A stretch of DNA of 64,000 nucleotides from Paenibacillus thalictri (GCF_004307995.1 NZ_SIRE01000023.1:105376-169375), one strand, 5' to 3'. Shown: positions 42,241 through 52,328, counted from the first letter of the stretch. Numbers and translations are program-made. The notes: generated from the sequence alone by a model not told the origin.

Positions 42241-43116
42241 TCAAGCAAACCAGTTCATAATAAAACGATGAAACAGCTCCACCGAAGGGGGGAATGTTCT
42301 GCCCTCCAGCCATGCAAGTCCAATCTCCCTTTTGCACAACGGTTCGGAAATACGAATTTGCTTAATTTTAGAGGCATCGACTCCGGAGAAGGCCGGAATC
42401 ATGGCGGCACCCAAACCGGAAGAAACTAGACCGGCCAACGTGCCTACGTCGTCCCCTTCAAATCGAATACGGGGCACGAACCCCGCCTGCCGGCAATATT
42501 CATCGCTCAGCCCACGCATGACATATCCTTTCTTGAAACCGATAAACGGTTCGTCAGCCAGTTCCTCCAGACGCAGCTCCGATCTGCCCGCCAGCCGATG
42601 CTCCGCCGCGACATAAATAAACAGTTCTTCTTCCATTAATTTGCGCCACGTAATTCCCTTATGACCGTTAACCGGACCGACCAGACACAAGTCGGACTGA
42701 CGCTCCAACAAGCGTTCCAGGATCGGCATGGTCGTATTCTGATGCAGCACAAATTCCACATTCGGGTACATCTTATTAAACTGGCCGATAATATCGGGCA
42801 AAATGTTCATGCCAAACGTCAGCAAAAACGCCAGCGATACCGTTCCGGTCAGCGGGCTGTTCAATTGTCTGAGCTCTCCGATACCGGTGTCGATTTCCTG
42901 CTGCGCCCTTTCCACGCGGTGCAGAAACAAGCGGCCGCTTTCGTTCACACGGATCGCCCGGCCTACCCGGTCGAATAAGCTGATGCCCAGCTCAGCCTCC
43001 AGCCTATGAATCGAGCGGCTTAAAGCAGGCTGGGAGATGGCCAAATATTTAGCTGCTTTGGTCATATGCTCCATTTTCGCAAGGACGCGAAAGTATTCCA
43101 GCTGCTGCCAATCCAT
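42241..43116 (-). CDS. LysR-family transcriptional regulator
   Basis: A 291-aa LysR protein. The N-terminal winged helix is LEYFRVLAKMEHMTKAAKYLAISQPALSRSIHRLEAELGISLFDRVGR; the rest is the co-inducer domain (VSLAFLLTFGMNILPDIIGQFNKMYPNVEF). The start ATG 43116 has AGGAGA upstream. It is divergent from an MFS efflux gene and probably controls it in the usual LysR way, through the inverted repeats in the region between. Confidence 0.94.
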   Translation of the reverse strand: MDWQQLEYFRVLAKMEHMTKAAKYLAISQPALSRSIHRLEAELGISLFDRVGRAIRVNESGRLFLHRVERAQQEIDTGIGELRQLNSPLTGTVSLAFLLTFGMNILPDIIGQFNKMYPNVEFVLHQNTTMPILERLLERQSDLCLVGPVNGHKGITWRKLMEEELFIYVAAEHRLAGRSELRLEELADEPFIGFKKGYVMRGLSDEYCRQAGFVPRIRFEGDDVGTLAGLVSSGLGAAMIPAFSGVDASKIKQIRISEPLCKREIGLAWLEGRTFPPSVELFHRFIMNWFA

Positions 43117-43137
43117 CTTCTGTTTTCTCCTATTCAC

Positions 43138-43170
43138 TTATGCATAACGGGTATTATTTATATGCATATA
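43138..43170. promoter_or_regulatory. Candidate LysR operator
   Basis: Two ATGCAT-centred palindromes, TTATGCATAA (43138-43147) and TATATGCATATA (43159-43170), are spaced two helical turns apart between the divergent lysR and MFS genes. TATAAT (43167-43172) overlaps the second and could be the -10 of the MFS gene. Confidence 0.55.
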
Positions 43171-43249
43171 ATAAATTGGACGTTATCAATATGCAAGGAG
43201 TAGACTTATTTGGAAGCGACTTGGCACCAACATACAGGGGGCATTATTT

Positions 43250-44449
43250 ATGCAATTTACCGAAACGGGAAGTCCAGCATACCGGCGTATTCTCATGAGT
43301 ATGCTTCTCGGCAGTCTGGTAACGTTCGCCATCTTATACAGTCCGCAAACGCTGATCGCTACCTTTGCGCAGCAATTTCAAATCCCGCCGTCCACGGCAA
43401 GTCTGATTATTTCGTTTGCTACGGTGACGCTCGCGGTCAGCATGCTGTTCGTATCCATGCTCTCCAACGCTTGGGGCCGTAAAAAGATGATGGCTTTGTC
43501 GCTGTTTATCACATCCGTGCTGGCGATTATATCTTCATTCAGCTGGAATTTTCATATTCTGCTTGCCGTCAGGCTGCTTGAAGGGATTAGTTTGGCGGGT
43601 TTTCCGGCCATTGCGATGACCTACTTGAGCGAAGAAATTTCGCCGCGCAGCATCGGCAGGGTGATGGGTGTCTATGTCGGAGGTACCGCCATCGGCGGGT
43701 TTGCAGGCCGCGTCATTATCAGTGCATTCACCGATCTGTTCTCTTGGCAGGTGGCGTTTCTTGTTCTCGGGCTGGTAAGCTTGGTGTGCAGCAGCATCTT
43801 CTGGTATTATTTGCCGGAGTCGAGAAATTTCCGGAGGTCGGAAATTTCCTTTCAGCGGTGGCTGTCGGGCTTTAGAATCGGCTTTACGAATAAGCGGCTG
43901 CTGGGCCTGTACGGCTGCGGCTTCTTGCTTCTGGGCGTCTATGTGACGATGTTCAACTATATCAGCTACCCGCTGTCCAAGCCGCCTTACGAGCTGAGCC
44001 AAACTTGGATCGGACTGTTGTTCATCTTCCAACTGGTGGGATCGTGGAGTTCGTTTATGTTCGGGAAATGGACCGAGCGATATTCGCGCGTAACGCTGAT
44101 GATCTGGGCGATTATCATGCTGCTTGGCGGCGCGATCATTACGCTGCTCGGCAACTTATTGCTGCTGGTAGTGGGCATTACCGTATTTGCTCTCGGTTTT
44201 TTCGCCGGGCATACGATAGCCAGCGGCTGGATCGGCGCCATCAGCCCGCCGGGCGGCAAAGCCTACGCTTCTTCCTTATATCTGCTCTTCTATTATACCG
44301 GATCCAGCCTGGTCGGTTGGCTGGGAGGACTGTTTCTGGCCTCGCTTGGCTGGTCCGGCGTCATCTTGATGATTGGCGGACTGGTGCTGCTGGTGGCGGC
44401 GCTGCTGCTGCAAATCGCCCGGCCGCAGCCGGCGCAGGCTAATAGTTAA
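43250..44449 (+). CDS. MFS transporter
   Basis: Twelve-helix major-facilitator protein, 399 aa. The inter-helix 2-3 motif is SNAWGRKKMMALS, and helix 4-5 carries RLLEGISLAGFPAIAMTYLSEE, typical of the YwfA/YybF/YnfM group, which are often efflux carriers. Its likely regulator is the divergent lysR gene. AGGGGG precedes the ATG. The substrate is unknown. Confidence 0.92.
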   Translation: MQFTETGSPAYRRILMSMLLGSLVTFAILYSPQTLIATFAQQFQIPPSTASLIISFATVTLAVSMLFVSMLSNAWGRKKMMALSLFITSVLAIISSFSWNFHILLAVRLLEGISLAGFPAIAMTYLSEEISPRSIGRVMGVYVGGTAIGGFAGRVIISAFTDLFSWQVAFLVLGLVSLVCSSIFWYYLPESRNFRRSEISFQRWLSGFRIGFTNKRLLGLYGCGFLLLGVYVTMFNYISYPLSKPPYELSQTWIGLLFIFQLVGSWSSFMFGKWTERYSRVTLMIWAIIMLLGGAIITLLGNLLLLVVGITVFALGFFAGHTIASGWIGAISPPGGKAYASSLYLLFYYTGSSLVGWLGGLFLASLGWSGVILMIGGLVLLVAALLLQIARPQPAQANS

Positions 44450-44528
44450 GCGCAAAACGATGCTCGCCGCTTTATAGCCTCCCAGACCGACCACGCCAGC
44501 CAGCTCTCGCCTTCTTCGAGCCGTCCGG

Positions 44529-45335
44529 TCAATGATGCATGCTGCGGTATTGCTCCGGGGTCGAGCCGACCGCTTTGACGAACGCCCGGTAAAATTGGCT
44601 GGGACTGGAGAATCCCAGGTTGCAGCTGACGTCCGTGATAGACGAGTTCGTTTGTCGGAGCAGTCTCCTGGCCTCTTCCATCCGCAAACGCAATACATAT
44701 TGATAAGGAGTAACCCTGGTTGCCGACTTAAACGAGCGGATAAAATGAAATCGGCTCTGTAAGGCGATCGAGGCCAACTCATCGATATGAATATCGTCCG
44801 TATAATGCGCATGAATATATTCAAGCGTTTGCCGGATGAACGGGTCGGAGCAGGACACGGTCAAAGGAGATGCCGCACCCGTCTTATGCTTATGGCTCCC
44901 CGACAACGAACTGAACAAGTAATACAGCACTTGCGTCTCCGTCTCTTCTTGCGCCAGCCGGTCCGCTTGGTCACATGCAAGCAGCTCGCCCATCCAACGG
45001 CGAAACATCGCATTCACCGAGGCGGGATCGAACTGCTGGCGCGGGGAAAATTCGAGCTGCTCATGTTTGGCCAGCTCCTTTAAGCTTTTTTGGCCAACTT
45101 TAAAAATAAGCACTTCCGCTTCGGCGCCGATGTTGAAAAAATGGTTTTCTTGGGGGTGCTGTACAAGCCCCCCGCCTTCGGCCAGCGCGTATTGCTTTTC
45201 TTCTTGCGTTAAGAAACAAGTCCCGCAGATCGGGACGGTAATTTGAAACTCATTTTCATGGGCGTGCGGAAGGTTGACATACTCCCCGCCTATCCGCCAT
45301 AATTCCAGCTGTGGAGTCGTTATTTGTACGATCAT
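44529..45335 (-). CDS. AraC-family transcriptional regulator with cupin domain
   Basis: A 268-aa regulator with an N-terminal cupin (LPHAHENEFQITVPICGTC...VQHPQENHFFNIG) and a C-terminal AraC domain (IHIDELASIALQSRFHFIRSFKSATRVTPYQYVLRLRMEEARRLLRQTNSSITDVSCNLGFSSPSQFYRAFVKAVGSTPEQYR). ATG 45335 follows CAGGTG. It is divergent from the Fsr-like transporter gene and is probably its regulator. Confidence 0.92.
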   Translation of the reverse strand: MIVQITTPQLELWRIGGEYVNLPHAHENEFQITVPICGTCFLTQEEKQYALAEGGGLVQHPQENHFFNIGAEAEVLIFKVGQKSLKELAKHEQLEFSPRQQFDPASVNAMFRRWMGELLACDQADRLAQEETETQVLYYLFSSLSGSHKHKTGAASPLTVSCSDPFIRQTLEYIHAHYTDDIHIDELASIALQSRFHFIRSFKSATRVTPYQYVLRLRMEEARRLLRQTNSSITDVSCNLGFSSPSQFYRAFVKAVGSTPEQYRSMHH

Positions 45336-45452
45336 ATGCAATCACCTGGATTCATTATAGCAAATATTGCTCTCTTACAGGGCAATAATCGCGAAGACAG
45401 CGCGCCTTGTTGTTCTTTATGATGAAGAACAAAAAAGAAAAAGGTGATGTGC

Positions 45453-46670
45453 ATGTCTTCAACCGCAACCGCGGCAACGACCGTCAAGCAAACCGCAACG
45501 GTCATGCTCGTCGGCGTCAGCCTCGCTCACTTGCTGAACGATGCGATGCAGTCGGTCGTACCCGCCGTATTTCCGCTTTTTCAACAGTCGATGAAACTGA
45601 GCTTCGCCCAAATCGGCTGGGTCGCCTTTACGCTGAACATAACGGCTTCCGTGCTGCAGCCCTTGATCGGCGCTTATACCGACCGCAAGCCGATGCCCAT
45701 TCTGCTGCCCTTGGGCATGGTCTTTACGCTGCTAGGGATGGCCGGGTTGGCTTTTGCCTCAAGTCTGGCCATGCTCATCTTCTCCGCAGCCTTGATCGGC
45801 GTCGGCTCCTCGGTGCTGCACCCGGAATCGTCGCGTGTAGCTCATCTCTCCGCAGGGAAAGGCAGAGGGCTCGCACAGTCGATCTTCCAAGTGGGCGGCA
45901 ATACCGGCCAGGCGCTGGCGCCGCTGCTGGTGGCATTTGTCATCACACCGCAGGGGCAGCTCGGGTTTCTCTGGTTTACGCTGCTGGCCATTGCCGGCAT
46001 CGTCATTCAGTCTTACATCGGCAGATGGTATGGCCGGCAGGTCCGGCTGGAATCCAGGCCGCAGCGGCGGGCGGCGAGCAGCGATGATACGCTAAGTAAA
46101 CGGTTCGTCGCTTTTGTAATCGGCGTGCTGCTCGTGCTGCTGTTTTCCAAATTTGTTTATTTAGCCAGCATGACCGGTTATTATGCGTTTTATTTCATGG
46201 AGCGCTACCAGCTGCCGCTGGAGAAAGCCCAGCTGTCGCTGTTTGCGCTGCAATTCGCCGGCATGCTCGGAACACTGCTGGGCGGGCCGCTGGCCGACCG
46301 TTTCGGACGCAAAAAAATCATCTGGTTTTCGATCCTCGGTACGGCGCCGTTTTCGATTTGGCTGCCTTACGCGGGCCCGGTCGGTTCGATGCTGTTATGT
46401 TTGGCGATCGGCATCATCCTGATGTCCGGTTTTTCCGTCATCATCGTTTATGCTCAAGAGATGCTGCCCGGCAAGGTAGGAACGATCGCCGGACTGTTCT
46501 TCGGGCTTTCCTTTGGTATGGCAGGGCTCGGTTCAGTGCTGCTCGGCTGGCTGATCGACCAGACCACCGTGGCTTACGTCATTCATATATGCGCCTATCT
46601 GCCGCTGCTCGGATTATTTGCATTTTTACTTCCCAAAGACGCCAAGCTGATGCGGCAATCGGGCGTATAA
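45453..46670 (+). CDS. fsr: MFS transporter, Fsr (fosmidomycin-resistance)-like
   Basis: Twelve-helix carrier, 405 aa, of the Fsr group: LAHLLNDAMQSVVPAVFPLFQQSMKLSFAQIGW at the N-terminus, IGVGSSVLHPESSRVAHLSAGKGRGLAQSIFQVGGNTGQALAPLL, GPLADRFGRKKIIWFS. These match proteins that export fosmidomycin and similar compounds. ATG 45453 follows AAAAAGGTG. The downstream ABC ATPase gene is in the same direction 64 bp away and may be cotranscribed. Confidence 0.93.
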   Translation: MSSTATAATTVKQTATVMLVGVSLAHLLNDAMQSVVPAVFPLFQQSMKLSFAQIGWVAFTLNITASVLQPLIGAYTDRKPMPILLPLGMVFTLLGMAGLAFASSLAMLIFSAALIGVGSSVLHPESSRVAHLSAGKGRGLAQSIFQVGGNTGQALAPLLVAFVITPQGQLGFLWFTLLAIAGIVIQSYIGRWYGRQVRLESRPQRRAASSDDTLSKRFVAFVIGVLLVLLFSKFVYLASMTGYYAFYFMERYQLPLEKAQLSLFALQFAGMLGTLLGGPLADRFGRKKIIWFSILGTAPFSIWLPYAGPVGSMLLCLAIGIILMSGFSVIIVYAQEMLPGKVGTIAGLFFGLSFGMAGLGSVLLGWLIDQTTVAYVIHICAYLPLLGLFAFLLPKDAKLMRQSGV

Positions 46671-46734
46671 AGCAGATCGCCGCAACCTACGCCGGCACTG
46701 CGCCATTCCTTGTACAGAAACGGAGAGGAACTAG

Positions 46735-47538
46735 TTGGAACACAATGTCGATATCATCATCGATTTGCAAAATGTCAGTTGGAGACGCGAGCAAAAGCTG
46801 CTGCTCAACAACGTCAACTGGACGGTGCGCCGCGGCGAGCATTGGGCGCTGTTGGGCCTGAACGGTTCCGGCAAAACCACGCTGCTGAACATGATCAACG
46901 GTTACCTCTGGCCGACAGAGGGTAAAATATCGGTGCTCGCAAACAAGTTCGGAGAAATTGATTTGCGCGAGCTGCGGCAATCCATCGGTTGGGTCAGTTC
47001 CTCGCTTCAAGAGAAGTTGTACGCCAGCGACAAGACGCAATATATCGTGATCAGCGGCAAATTCGCCACGATCGGCTTGTACGAAAAGCCAACCGACGAA
47101 GATTACGAGTTTGCCCGCGATTTGATGGGGCTGCTCGGATGCGGGCATCTGTGGGACCGCGAATACCGGACGTGCTCGCAAGGGGAAAAGCAAAAAATAC
47201 TGATCGCCCGGGCGCTGATGGCCAAGCCCCGCCTACTTATCTTGGATGAACCCTGCAACGGGCTCGACCTGTTCTCGCGGGAAAAGCTGCTGTCGGCCAT
47301 CGAAGACATCGCTGCGCAAGAGGACATGCCAACGCTGATTTACGTAACGCACCACACCGAGGAAATATTGCCTGTGTTTAATCGGGCGCTGCTGCTGCGG
47401 CGCGGCGAGGTGTTCGCCCAAGGCGAAACGGCGGCCATCATGAATTCGGCGACGCTCAGCGCCTTCTTCGAAGCCGATGTGCTTGTCGACACGCATGGCC
47501 AGCGCGCATTTGTACGGCTCGCTGATCACGAAGGTTGA
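46735..47538 (+). CDS. ABC ATP-binding protein, YlmA/ModF-like
   Basis: Soluble ATPase of 267 aa with Walker A GLNGSGKTT, an unusual signature CSQGEKQKI in place of LSGGQ, Walker B LLILDEPCNGLD and switch His in VTHHTEEI. There is no permease gene nearby. The single-domain YlmA-like group has no known transport partner. TTG start, site GGAGAGGA. It ends 165 bp before a terminator. Confidence 0.88.
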   Translation: MEHNVDIIIDLQNVSWRREQKLLLNNVNWTVRRGEHWALLGLNGSGKTTLLNMINGYLWPTEGKISVLANKFGEIDLRELRQSIGWVSSSLQEKLYASDKTQYIVISGKFATIGLYEKPTDEDYEFARDLMGLLGCGHLWDREYRTCSQGEKQKILIARALMAKPRLLILDEPCNGLDLFSREKLLSAIEDIAAQEDMPTLIYVTHHTEEILPVFNRALLLRRGEVFAQGETAAIMNSATLSAFFEADVLVDTHGQRAFVRLADHEG

Positions 47539-47702
47539 TCGCTGAGCGGCGGATAGCTGCGGACTGCGGCGGGATAGCGCATAGGTGGCGGGATGGCGCG
47601 CGGGCAGCCATTCATCCGTTACTTCAGCTCTCGCCGAAGTATTGAAGCTAGATCGCATAGGACAATCATCAAGAGCCTTAAAGAGATTTTATAAGGACAA
47701 AA

Positions 47703-47769
47703 CAAGCGGAGCCGCCTTCATCAGGCGGCTCTTTTATTGCGCCTAAAACGCCATCTGAAGTCCGTTCTA
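47703..47769 (+). repeat. 67-bp terminator-bearing repeat, copy 1
   Basis: Matches 56468-56534 at 63 of 67 bases in the same orientation. The first part is a stem AGCCGCCT-TCATC-AGGCGGCT followed by CTTTTATT, an intrinsic terminator for the ABC ATPase gene. The remaining 35 or so bases (TTGCGCCTAAAACGCC..) are conserved without an obvious fold. Confidence 0.9.
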
Positions 47770-47859
47770 ATAAATCGCTCCGGAATTAACTTTACTATTA
47801 GCAAGCCGCTATCCGATTAAGGTTTTCAAGCGTGAGGACATGCGTATGAAATAATACAA

Positions 47860-47887
47860 TTGCAGGAAACCCTAGTTCTAATATAAT
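47860..47887 (+). promoter_or_regulatory. Sigma-A promoter of the membrane AraC gene
   Basis: TTGCAG (47860-47865), 16-base spacer, TATAAT (47882-47887), about 40 bp before the start codon. Confidence 0.6.
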
Positions 47888-47929
47888 TATGTATATTATA
47901 AATGACTCACTTTACGGGGAGACAAGCTT

Positions 47930-50281
47930 ATGGATATCCGCTCCATCCTGAATGCTGCATGGTCAAAAAGCAAACCCAAAGGCAACTATTACCGTAAGAG
48001 TCTTATTTTCGTATTGATCATAACGAGCCTGCCGACAGCGGTTATTGCGATCAGCACCTATTTTATCGGCATGCAGCAGATGGAAAAAGAAGTGTATCAT
48101 AAAAATCAGTATCAGCTCGAGCAAGTATTCAGCAGGCTGGAGGAGCAATTCTCGCAGCTTGAGATGACCATAGACAAAGGAACGTTCAACCCGAGCCTGG
48201 ACGAAAAACTGAGAGATGCCAATTTTGTTGATGAATATATGGCGATGCTGGAGGTTTATCAGGTGCTGGGCGTGCTGCAAAGCTCCAGTCCGATGATCGC
48301 TCGCATCGACCTGTATTTGAAAAACCAGCAGCTGCTTGTATCCAACGACCGAGGGCTTATTTCCTTGGAGGAAGAGCCGAACAGCGCTGCTTACGATACG
48401 CTGCTGAATGGCCCGGACATGATTTCTTGGGGGAATACCGAGCAGTATTACACGAAGGAGAAAGCGTTATTCCCCTTAGTGCTTATTCATAAAGTGCCTA
48501 TTATCAGCACGCGGCCTTTTGGCGCCTTGCTTGTTTATTTGAATAAAAGCATGATCGCCAAACAAATGACGCAGCTGAACCCATATGAAAACGGGATTTC
48601 GTTTATTAGCAAGGCAAATGGCGAATGGATCGCCTCCAGCAAAGACGAATCCGCCCACAAGCAGGCACTGAAGGAAATGATCCGCGATAAAATGGTGAAA
48701 ATGGAAAGCGCTTCAGATTCCTTCGTCGTGAAATGGGAGGGGCAGGAGTATTCGGTTGCTTACGCGACGTTTTCGCGGACAGGCTGGCGATATATGATCG
48801 CCACACCGTTATCGCAGCTGATGGCGCCGATTTCCCTTACGTCCAAGCTGATGCTCGGGGTCAGTGCCATGGGGCTTGTGATCGCTGCCTTTTTATCCTG
48901 GTTCGCGTCAAGAAGAATGTACCGTCCGATCCACCGGCTCGTGCAAATGTTCAGCGATGCCAGCGGCAGCAAACCGGCGGAGGAAGACCGCTCCGACGAA
49001 ATTCAATATATCGAAAACAAGTGGCTTAACGTTACCCGCGAAAGCCGGCTGATCCAATCCTTGCTTGACGAGAACAGAAGCAGCATGAAGCAGGCATTTC
49101 TCCTTCAGCTCATCCAGGGGCATTTGTACTTTTTCTCCGAAGCGGAGCTGCGGGATCAGATGAACGAGCATGGCTGGGATACGGAGGATAAGACGTTTGC
49201 GCTGCTGCTGATCCAGCTTTCTCCGTTTGCCGAGACGAAGAGACGGTTTGTCGAAGGGGACGAGCAGTTGGTTACGTTTGCGGCTGCAAACATCATTGAA
49301 GAGCTTGCGGCGGATAACGGCAATATGAAGGTGATTAACCTGCACAACTTAACCGTTTCCTTATTCGTATCGTTCGAGCGGGATAAGGACAAGGAGCAAA
49401 TACGCAGCGAAATTTACGCTTTTTCCGGCGAAATCATCAAGATGATCGCCAAATTAATGGGTGTGCATGTTTCCATCGGCATCAGCAAGCAGGTCGATCA
49501 AATCAGGCAGCTGCCCAAAGCGTTCGATGAGGTGAAGCAGTGCCTGCATTTCCGCAGCATTGGAGAGCAGGGACAAATTTTAAACGTGGAGGATTTTATC
49601 CCCGAGTTTAAAGAAATACTTGATTACCCGTTCCGGCAGGAGAAAGAATTAATCCAAGCGATTCAGATGGGAACAGAAGAACAGGCGATCCAGCAGTGGA
49701 CACTGTTTCTGCAGGCCTTGAAGATGAACACCGATAAAGCTTTTCTGATGAAGCAGTATATCGCCCAACTGCTGGGCAGCGTCATTCGGGAAATGATGCA
49801 GCTGGGAGTAAATCCTTCTTCGGTCAATCCCGGCATTAACCTGTACGATCAGCTGTTTGGGCTGTTAGAAACGGATGGAATCAACAAATGGTTTATAGGT
49901 AAAGTGATTCGCCCCTTCATTAAGACGCTCACCGAAAAGCAGGGTATCGAGATGAAGAAAATAATCCGCAATGTTAAGGAAATCATTGAGCAGGAATACA
50001 TGAACGATATTTCCTTGGAAATCATATCCGACCGGATCGGCATGCTGCCGAAGCGGCTTAGCGCTGTTTTCGTTCAAGTGACCGGCCAAAACTTTATCGA
50101 TTACGTAACGGAAATCCGGCTGGAGAAGTCCAAAGAGCTGCTGCGCGGCACCGATTGGAAGGTCAATGATATTGCCGCCAAAGTAGGCTATCAGGCTTCA
50201 TATTTCAATAAAGTGTTCAAAAAAACCGAGGGCATGACGCCTGGAGAATATCGGGAATCGGCCGGGTCCGGGATGCATTAG
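47930..50281 (+). CDS. Membrane-bound AraC-family regulator with extracellular sensor
   Basis: A 783-aa regulator of the YesS/YtdP type. Transmembrane helix 1 is at about 24-47 (LIFVLIITSLPTAVIAISTYF); an extracellular cache-like sensor spans about 50-300; helix 2 is at about 302-325; a cytoplasmic middle region of about 350 residues follows; and the C-terminal AraC domain (DISLEIISDRIGMLPKRLSAVFVQVTGQNFIDYVTEIRLEKSKELLRGTDWKVNDIAAKVGYQASYFNKVFKKTEG) ends the protein. It likely senses a sugar outside and activates the adjacent lpl-type transport operon. GGGGAGA precedes the ATG. Confidence 0.93.
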   Translation: MDIRSILNAAWSKSKPKGNYYRKSLIFVLIITSLPTAVIAISTYFIGMQQMEKEVYHKNQYQLEQVFSRLEEQFSQLEMTIDKGTFNPSLDEKLRDANFVDEYMAMLEVYQVLGVLQSSSPMIARIDLYLKNQQLLVSNDRGLISLEEEPNSAAYDTLLNGPDMISWGNTEQYYTKEKALFPLVLIHKVPIISTRPFGALLVYLNKSMIAKQMTQLNPYENGISFISKANGEWIASSKDESAHKQALKEMIRDKMVKMESASDSFVVKWEGQEYSVAYATFSRTGWRYMIATPLSQLMAPISLTSKLMLGVSAMGLVIAAFLSWFASRRMYRPIHRLVQMFSDASGSKPAEEDRSDEIQYIENKWLNVTRESRLIQSLLDENRSSMKQAFLLQLIQGHLYFFSEAELRDQMNEHGWDTEDKTFALLLIQLSPFAETKRRFVEGDEQLVTFAAANIIEELAADNGNMKVINLHNLTVSLFVSFERDKDKEQIRSEIYAFSGEIIKMIAKLMGVHVSIGISKQVDQIRQLPKAFDEVKQCLHFRSIGEQGQILNVEDFIPEFKEILDYPFRQEKELIQAIQMGTEEQAIQQWTLFLQALKMNTDKAFLMKQYIAQLLGSVIREMMQLGVNPSSVNPGINLYDQLFGLLETDGINKWFIGKVIRPFIKTLTEKQGIEMKKIIRNVKEIIEQEYMNDISLEIISDRIGMLPKRLSAVFVQVTGQNFIDYVTEIRLEKSKELLRGTDWKVNDIAAKVGYQASYFNKVFKKTEGMTPGEYRESAGSGMH

Positions 50282-50466
50282 GCTTCCGGCCTTATTTTTT
50301 TGCCATTGTACTATATCCGCAGGCGCTCCGGTGAAAAAGAACAATGCCAGTCAACGCTCACAGGAAATTGTACGATTGAAGGCAACAATGGCGCGGCGTA
50401 TAGTGGGGACATTCATCGCACCCGATTTAGTACAGGCGGAATTCGACACAAAGGAGGGGATCCAAT

Positions 50467-51435
50467 ATGAAATCGGTACAGCAAGTATCTATGTCAGAAA
50501 TGAAACCGGCAGCGGTGAAAAAAAGCGTGTTTCAACTATCGATGAAGGAGCTGATGAGAGACAGATACTTGTATTTGCTGGCCTTGCCCGGCGCTTTATA
50601 TTTCCTGATATTCAAGTACATCCCCATGGGCGGCATTCTGATTGCATTTCAGGAATACTCCCCGTTTCAAGGCTTTTTCCACAGCAAGTGGGTTGGATTT
50701 GATCAGTTTGAACGTTTTTTCACCGGCAATGATTTCTTCCTGCTATTCAGAAACACGATGATGATCAGTCTGCTTAATCTGGTGTTTTTTTTCCCGGTAC
50801 CGATTGCGCTATCTCTTCTTCTCAATGAAGCGCGCAATTTGAAATTCAAATCGGCAATCCAAAGCATCGTCTACCTGCCGCACTTCTTCTCCTGGGTCAT
50901 TATTGCGGGAATGACGTTCCTGCTCTTCTCCCAAACCGGAGGGATTGTCAACAGCTTGCTCGTGCAGATGGGATTTGGCAAAATCGATTTCCTCACCAAT
51001 CCGAACTATTTCTGGGTTATGCTGACCATTCAGTCGATTTGGAAGGAGGCCGGCTGGGGAACGGTCATTTTCCTCGCGGCCATCGCCGGAGCCGATCCTG
51101 CTTTATATGAAGCGGCAAAAATGGACGGAGCCAACCGGCTTCAGCAAATGTGGCACATCACGCTGCCTGCGATTAAAAATGTGATCATCACACTGCTTAT
51201 TTTGCGGCTCGGACAGGTTATGGACGTAGGTTTCGAACAAGTATATTTGATGACCAACAGCGCGGTGTCCAGCGTATCGGACGTATTTGAAACCTACGTG
51301 TTCCGGATGGGCGTCCAAAACGGCCAGTTCAGCTTTACGACCGCGGTAGGCTTGTTCAAATCGGTTGTCGGCCTCATTTTGGTTATGGGGACCAACCATC
51401 TGGCTAAAAAATTCGGCGAAAACGGCTTATATTAA
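50467..51435 (+). CDS. Sugar ABC permease, LplB-like
   Basis: Oligosaccharide permease of 322 aa with six membrane helices and the LplB-type N-terminus (LYLLALPGALYFLIFKYIPMGGILIAFQEYSP). EAA loop: YEAAKMDGANRLQQMWHITLPAIKN. Site GGAGGGG. First of five genes in one direction with short gaps: permease, permease, binding protein, isomerase, dehydrogenase. No ATPase is encoded; a shared MsmX-type ATPase is expected. Confidence 0.93.
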   Translation: MKSVQQVSMSEMKPAAVKKSVFQLSMKELMRDRYLYLLALPGALYFLIFKYIPMGGILIAFQEYSPFQGFFHSKWVGFDQFERFFTGNDFFLLFRNTMMISLLNLVFFFPVPIALSLLLNEARNLKFKSAIQSIVYLPHFFSWVIIAGMTFLLFSQTGGIVNSLLVQMGFGKIDFLTNPNYFWVMLTIQSIWKEAGWGTVIFLAAIAGADPALYEAAKMDGANRLQQMWHITLPAIKNVIITLLILRLGQVMDVGFEQVYLMTNSAVSSVSDVFETYVFRMGVQNGQFSFTTAVGLFKSVVGLILVMGTNHLAKKFGENGLY

Positions 51436-51446
51436 GGAGGCGGCTT

Positions 51447-52328
51447 ATGACCCGAAACTTAAAGGGAACTTCACTTGATGCAATCATCACAGCGCTGCTT
51501 CTGCTGGCCGGTATCGCCACTTTACTGCCTTTCCTGTATGTCGTATTCGTTTCGTTCTCCTCGCCATCCGAATACATCAGGAAAGCGGGAGCATTTCTGA
51601 TTCCGTCCGAATGGACTTTGGTTAACTATCAATACCTGCTGTCCACCGGCGCTTTTATACGAGCGGGCGGCAACAGCGCCTTTCTCGCCATTGTCGGCAC
51701 GCTGCTCAGCCTGGCCGTCACCTCGAGCTTTGCGTATTCGCTTTCCAGAAGAAGGTTGAAGGGCCGCAAGGTGCTGCTTGTGCTCGTGCTCGTATCCATT
51801 CTGTTTAATCCGGGGATCATTCCTCCGTATCTTGTCGTCAAGAGCTTAGGCCTGATCAACAGCATCTGGGCGTTGATTATTCCGGCTTTAACCAGCGGCT
51901 GGTACGTGTTTCTGATGAAAAGCTTTTACGACAGCATCCCTGCGGGATTGGAGGAAGCGGCTAGTATTGACGGCTGCAACGACATGGGGATTTGGGTGAA
52001 AATTATTTTGCCGCTGTCGCTTCCATCGCTGGCTGCCTTCGGCCTGTTCTATGCGGTAAGCTATTGGAATGTGTTCTTTCATGCGATCTTGTACATTAAC
52101 AATTTCGAAAAATGGCCGCTGCAGGTGCTGCTTCAGAATATGCTCATTGACTCTTCGACCAGCGCGGGCGGCGATTTGGCTCAGCAAATATCCTCGGAGC
52201 GGGAGATGCCGAAGGAAACGTTAAAGATGGCGGCAGTCGTCATTGCGACCGTACCGATCGTCTTAGTGTATCCGTTCCTGCAAAAGCATTTTGCCAAAGG
52301 CGTCATGGTTGGCTCTGTAAAAGAATAG
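51447..52328 (+). CDS. Sugar ABC permease, LplC/YtcP-like
   Basis: Partner permease, 293 aa, six helices; EAA loop LEEAASIDGCNDMGIWVKIILPLSLPSLAAFGLFY and the conserved C-terminal YPFLQKHFAKGVMVGSVKE. The start lies 12 bp after the lplB-like stop with AAGGAGG. Confidence 0.93.
   Translation: MTRNLKGTSLDAIITALLLLAGIATLLPFLYVVFVSFSSPSEYIRKAGAFLIPSEWTLVNYQYLLSTGAFIRAGGNSAFLAIVGTLLSLAVTSSFAYSLSRRRLKGRKVLLVLVLVSILFNPGIIPPYLVVKSLGLINSIWALIIPALTSGWYVFLMKSFYDSIPAGLEEAASIDGCNDMGIWVKIILPLSLPSLAAFGLFYAVSYWNVFFHAILYINNFEKWPLQVLLQNMLIDSSTSAGGDLAQQISSEREMPKETLKMAAVVIATVPIVLVYPFLQKHFAKGVMVGSVKE

Larger units (their letters stand above)
47539..47929. other. Gene-free region with terminator and promoter
   Basis: No coding frame is supported here. 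It holds, in order, an untranslated stretch with some direct GCGGGATAGC/GGCGGGATGGC similarity, the 67-bp terminator-bearing repeat (47703-47769), and the promoter of the large AraC gene (47860-47887). Confidence 0.6.

Noticed and set aside
50331..50702. Plus-strand open frame of 123 codons upstream of the LplB-like permease
   Set aside because: Its second half overlaps the permease gene in another frame; there is no binding site.
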